Below, in pieces: positions 60,131 through 64,000 of a stretch of DNA of 64,000 nucleotides. The DNA is from Hemileia vastatrix (taxonomy: Eukaryota > Basidiomycota > Pucciniomycetes > Pucciniales > Zaghouaniaceae). The position numbers and the translations under genes were made by a program. Position 1 is the first letter of the stretch, and each line of letters starts with the position of its first letter. The notes beneath the pieces were generated by a model that was not told where the DNA came from, ran no database searches, and saw nothing but the letters and a program-made list of their open reading frames with translations. The stretch is taken from the NCBI GenBank assembly GCA_030280995.1, contig JASXTE010000007.1, positions 10,259,001 to 10,323,000 on the forward strand, read 5' to 3'.

Positions 60131-62467
60131 CTACCTAGTCATTGGAGCATTTGGAAGACTAGGTGTATTGATCATCTGAACCAAGGACTTTGCATCCACC
60201 TGTAGCTCAAAATGCTGCCCCCACAAAAACATCTGTAGCTTCTTTAAAATTTTAGCTGTGCCACACAATTCCAACTTAGGTTGAGAATACCTATATTCTA
60301 CCTCATTAAACACCACAGACTCATATCTTACTGGCCTGACCCTCCCATTCTTATCCTCCTGAGACAAAACAGCACCAGCAGCAATATAACTTGAGTCCAC
60401 TGCCAGATAAATTTTTCCAGCACCAACACCATAATCCAATTTGTGGAGAACAATATCTTCACCAACAACCTTTTTCAACTTCTGAAAAGCCTCTTCACAC
60501 TCTTCAGTCTATTCCCAATCTGCATCTTTTCTGGTAAACCTCCTTAAAGGTGAAGCCAACAAAGAAAAATCCTTAATAAAAATCCTGACATAAACACATA
60601 AACCCAAAAATCCCCTGACTTCAGTAGTATTTTTAGGCCTTGGCCATGACTGGATTTCATTAATCTTCTTCTTCGCCATAATCCTTCCCTCTTTACATAC
60701 CACATGACCCATAATTTCCAAAGCAGGAACACAACAACAGAATTTTGACCCTGAAATGGTCAAACCAGCCTCTTCAATCCTAAACAACACTCTCTCTAGA
60801 GTTATTGCATATTCCCACACAAACCTCCTTATTCCAGGGTTCTCTGCTAGCACCTCATTACCATAATCAGTGGATGGTCCTTTAATTCCACCATCATCAA
60901 TAAAGATACCAGCATGAGTAGGAACCTCATCCTGCAAAATCCAAGCCATCTGTGCTTGATAAATTGCCACTGAATTAGTTGCTCCTTGAAGAAACCTAGT
61001 GAGCTGAAATCTTCCCAAAGAAGTCTTAAAGGTTGTGAGAGGCCTTGAATCTGTATGGAGTTCCCTCTCATCATAACCACCCATAATATCACCCAAACCA
61101 TAACACACCCTTCCAGCAAAAGCTTCAACAAAATCCTCTGCACTTGGTGGCATCCCAGTGTCCTTGATAGTGACTCTATTCAAGGCTCTAAGATCATGAA
61201 CCACCCTCAACTTTCCATTCTGATTTTTTACGCAGAAAACCGGACTTGAGTAGCTGGAAGTCAATTTTTTGTATAAGCCAGTCCTGACTCTTTCCCTAAC
61301 AATCTCCACAAAATCCTCTCTAATAGCGGCTGGAATCGGAATAGGTTTGATTTGCCAAGGTTCATGACAAACCACAGGAATCAAGTAAGGTTCCCCATAA
61401 GAGTGCTTCAATACACCCCTTTCCTCCTCAACAAACGCCACAGCTTTCTCCCTTAGCACAATAACGTGCAACAACAACTTCTTTTCTTCTTCAGACAACC
61501 ACCCATCAGGACCAAAATTAACATTTTTCAATCTTTCCACGGTCACCCTAGCCGTCTCTAAAAATTCTGGAGTATTCTTCACCAAAGGAGTACAGTACGG
61601 ATCTCTTGACAAAGGAGGTCTCTTCAAGGGCGGATCAAAACCCACAGGCATAGGCTCATTGACAGGCCTAATCTTCTGCGCTAACTTCTTATACTTTGCC
61701 GCTCCACCTTCAACTTGAGGGATCTTCTGGAAATCTTCACCACCAGACCTGGAACAAAAACCAAGGGTTTCCCCATTGCTCACATGTGTGGCCAAGGTAA
61801 TGTTTTTGAAAGGTGTAGAAGAAACCCTAGCGTTGAAAAATTGGGAGGACTTACTTTTAAACCCCAATCTCACCACTCCAAAACTTTTCTGCAATTCCAC
61901 ATCTTCATCCCCACTTCCAACTTTCAAATCTTCAAATCTTGATTCATCTTCTGAATCACATCTTCTAAAATTGTCCAGTTTATACTCATGCTGGAGGCCC
62001 AAAAATCGATCTTCATGATCTTCTCTCTTCACAATTTTCTGCAGTTTAACCTCATGCTGGAGGCCCAAAAATAGATCTTGATGATCTTCAAAAAAATATT
62101 TTTTATCTTCTTTCTTCATTATCTTCAGATTTTTTTCTTGATTTTCATGAATTATCTTGAAATTTTTATCTTCTTTTTTTGAGTTTTCTTCTGACCTACA
62201 AAAAGAACCAGGGGTTTCCCTAATGCTCATAGGTGTGGCCCAGGTAATGTTTTTGAAAGGTGTAGAAGAAATCCTAGCGGTGCAAAATTGGGAGGACTTA
62301 CTTTTAGACCCCAATCTCACCGCCCCAAAACTTTTCCGCATATCTTTCAATAAAGATATATAACAAATCTTCTTCCTTGAACTTGAATTAAAAATAATTA
62401 AAAATCTTGAGAGAGAACAGAGACTTGATAAAAAAACTTGATGAATACTTTCAGAGAAGAGAAACAT
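60131..62467 (-). pseudogene. pol: Family B pol, RT and RNase H
   Basis: Frame from 62467 to 60131 with one TAG at 60509-60511 (probably TGG in DWEW) and a final TAG at 60131-60133, also in a Trp-like position. The linker (62335-61745) contains a duplicated 48-residue segment. RT spans about 61300-60560 with LRVVHDLRALNRV, an FQL..FLQGATNS region and the active site FIDD in GIFIDDGGIKGP; both aspartates are present. RNase H follows with YLAVDSS, KLELCG and LQVDAKSL. This RT class is distinct from family A and is of a type familiar from basidiomycete genomes. Confidence 0.9.
61745..62335 (-). repeat. Duplicated 48-residue segment in the pol linker
   Basis: 62335-62192 and 61888-61745 encode the same segment (KSFG.VRLG.KSKSSQF ... 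SSTPFKNIT) at roughly 70% identity. A smaller repeat FLGLQHE lies between them (near 62060 and 61990). The reading frame is kept, so the duplication happened in a coding element. Confidence 0.9.
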
Positions 62468-62581
62468 TAAAAAGAGAAAGCTGAAAATTCACTTGGTATA
62501 TCTCCATGGGAGCTGACCTACTACAACCTGGGATTTCCTCATCTTGGGGAGAGGTTGTAGCACTAAGGTGATCAGCCCTCT

Positions 62582-63999
62582 TTACTCTAAAAAAGACAGA
62601 CTCTCAATAGAGCCTGAGCCGCACTCCAAAAAACCAGAGGAAGCACCCACTTCCTTCCTTCTCCTGCAGCAGTCAATGCACTGGCACATTGAAGATAAAC
62701 CAGGCCTGGTCTCCCAACCATCCTCTCCAGGGGATGACAACCTCATGTGAAGTCTCCTTTCATCTTCACCAGTCAACTCCAAACTGATTCCCAAATCAAA
62801 TTGATAACCAATTCTTGCCTGAAAATCCATCAAGAATGGCCCACCCAAAACTGCTTTTACATTACCTTTAGCAATGTAAAAATGAACCTTCCCTGAGGCT
62901 CCGCCAACATCTAACTTCACAAACTCTGAATTTCCAACCAATTCAGTGACATGGCCACTGATCCCTCTCAAATTCCCACCAATACCAGTTTTGATGAGGA
63001 GGCCCATATGAGTTGCCTCAAACAAAGAAATCAGGTTTATCTGAGAAGCTGAATCCACCAATGCCCTTGCCTCCCTGCCATTCAGAGTGACATTGACATA
63101 TCCCAGAGGAGCAGAAAAATGAGTTTCCAACCCCTCACCAAACTTTTCAGCAGAATCACAAATGTATTCTACCTCACCAGAAGAAACTCTTCTCCTGGTC
63201 AACAACTTTTTTTGTCTATCAGCCAACCCTGGACTGATAGCATACAATTCCCCATAAGATAGGGAAACCTGACCCTGATTCATCCTTTCCAGGACAGAGT
63301 CCATAACATTAACTTCACCAGACACTACTGGCCTCTCAAAGTGAGCTCTTTGCTTCACCACCTTGATCCTAGAAGATTCTTGAGGACCAGCACAACACCA
63401 ACAGGTTTACCATTAACAGGAACCAAACCAGATCCCTCAGCAGAACCTCTGACTCCAGCAGGATTTGGAAATGAAGCCAAAGGGACATCCTCCTCAGAGT
63501 CAGAATCCACCTCCATTGGCATTGGCTCACCATTCATGTCCAATGCGCCAAAACTAGGGGGGCCCATGTCAGCCATACCTTTCTGCATCTTGTACAGCTT
63601 CTCTTTGCTGTGCCTCTTCCTAGCTGCACTCAGCTTAGGATCCACCTTTGAAGAATTTGGCTTTGGTTGGGCCTGAGAACTGCTCTTAGGCCTTCCCACC
63701 TTTCCTTCTTCCACATCATAAACACCAGCCAAGCATTCACCACTTGACTGTCCACCACAAGAATACAACTCCAAACCACCAAAGGAAGTAGAAAAAGATA
63801 CCTTATTGACCTCCTTCCCCTTTCCCTTGCCATCCTCATTCTCCTTACCAGAAGACTTCCCTTGATCAGGAATCTCCTCAAACCTTGGCTTCCTTTGATT
63901 GAGACCTCCCCTTATCCTGACTAAATCAACAGGAGCCTTCCCCTCACTGGGCTTAACAAAAGAACCATCAGGGAACTTGAAAACCCTTCCATCAAATTC
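62582..63999 (-). pseudogene. Family B gag-protease, runs off right edge
   Basis: The frame 63999-63355 (Lys/Glu/Pro-rich, gag-like) is open to the window edge and stops at 63355-63357. The second frame, 63361-62582, overlaps it and carries a retropepsin-like domain: NVTLNGREARALVDSASQI, then SGHV and VLGGPFLMDF. The catalytic triad is D-S-A rather than D-S/T-G. The overlap suggests a single-base frameshift near 63370, either decay or a programmed event. A Cys cluster (MCQCIDCC) lies near the end. The ~115 bp between 62582 and 62467 contains several stops in this frame. Confidence 0.75.
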
Positions 64000-64000
64000 C

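Noticed and set aside
1..64000. rRNA, tRNA genes, CRISPR arrays, bacterial operons
   Set aside because: None seen; the intron structure and retrotransposon content indicate a fungal nuclear genome.

Overview
The window looks like repeat-rich nuclear DNA of a basidiomycete fungus, most likely a rust fungus (Pucciniales). The reasons are its AT-rich composition, stacked and nested Ty3/gypsy retrotransposons, short GT-AG introns of 48-69 bp, and a spliced gene for a TET/JBP-like 2OG-Fe(II) dioxygenase, a family known to be expanded in basidiomycetes. The taxon is inference; no rRNA or housekeeping gene is present. Almost every coding region is transposon-derived and broken, so the window is best read as a transposon graveyard with one host-type gene near the middle and a second, disrupted one beside it.

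Layout. (1) 898-15705 and 15705-30512 are two head-to-tail copies of one 14,807-bp unit. They differ at only eight positions that I noticed, with no indels. Each unit holds the 5' half of a decayed gag gene (- strand) with an LTR-like block, a second LTR-like block, a spliced Zn2Cys6-type ORF on +, a convergent Ty3/gypsy chromovirus gag-pol on - ('family A'), a third LTR-like block, and the 3' end of the pol gene of another element on + ('family B'). (2) 29991-34584 is the 3' part of that family B element, with two antisense Zn2Cys6-type ORFs. (3) 34585-35928 is an LTR-like block. (4) 36201-41100 is a heavily decayed pol on -, broken by two insertions flanked by 13- and 16-bp direct repeats. 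(5) 41.1-48.0 kb is AT-rich and gene-poor but holds a palindromic tandem repeat (44.3 kb) and an array of eleven consecutive perfect hairpins (45.7-46.2 kb). (6) 48043-49205 is the TET/JBP-like gene. (7) 51590-53154 is a second multi-exon gene on -, unrecognised, with stops, cut at its 5' side by a family B element. (8) 53155-64000 is that element: left LTR, two Zn2Cys6-type ORFs on +, a short-repeat cluster, then convergent integrase, RNase H, RT, protease and gag on -, running off the right edge.

The recurring theme is an ambisense design. In family A, in the family B element at the right edge and in the family B remnant at 30-34.6 kb, gag-pol converges on one or two antisense ORFs that begin with a GAL4-like binuclear-cluster cysteine pattern. 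In two of them the ORF carries a short intron with the same branch-site string. Family A also shows a textbook -1 frameshift signal between gag and pol, but its protease and reverse transcriptase active sites are both substituted, and most of its stop codons can be explained as CGA to TGA. That would fit CpG-methylation decay in a genome that encodes a 5-methylcytosine-oxidase-like protein.
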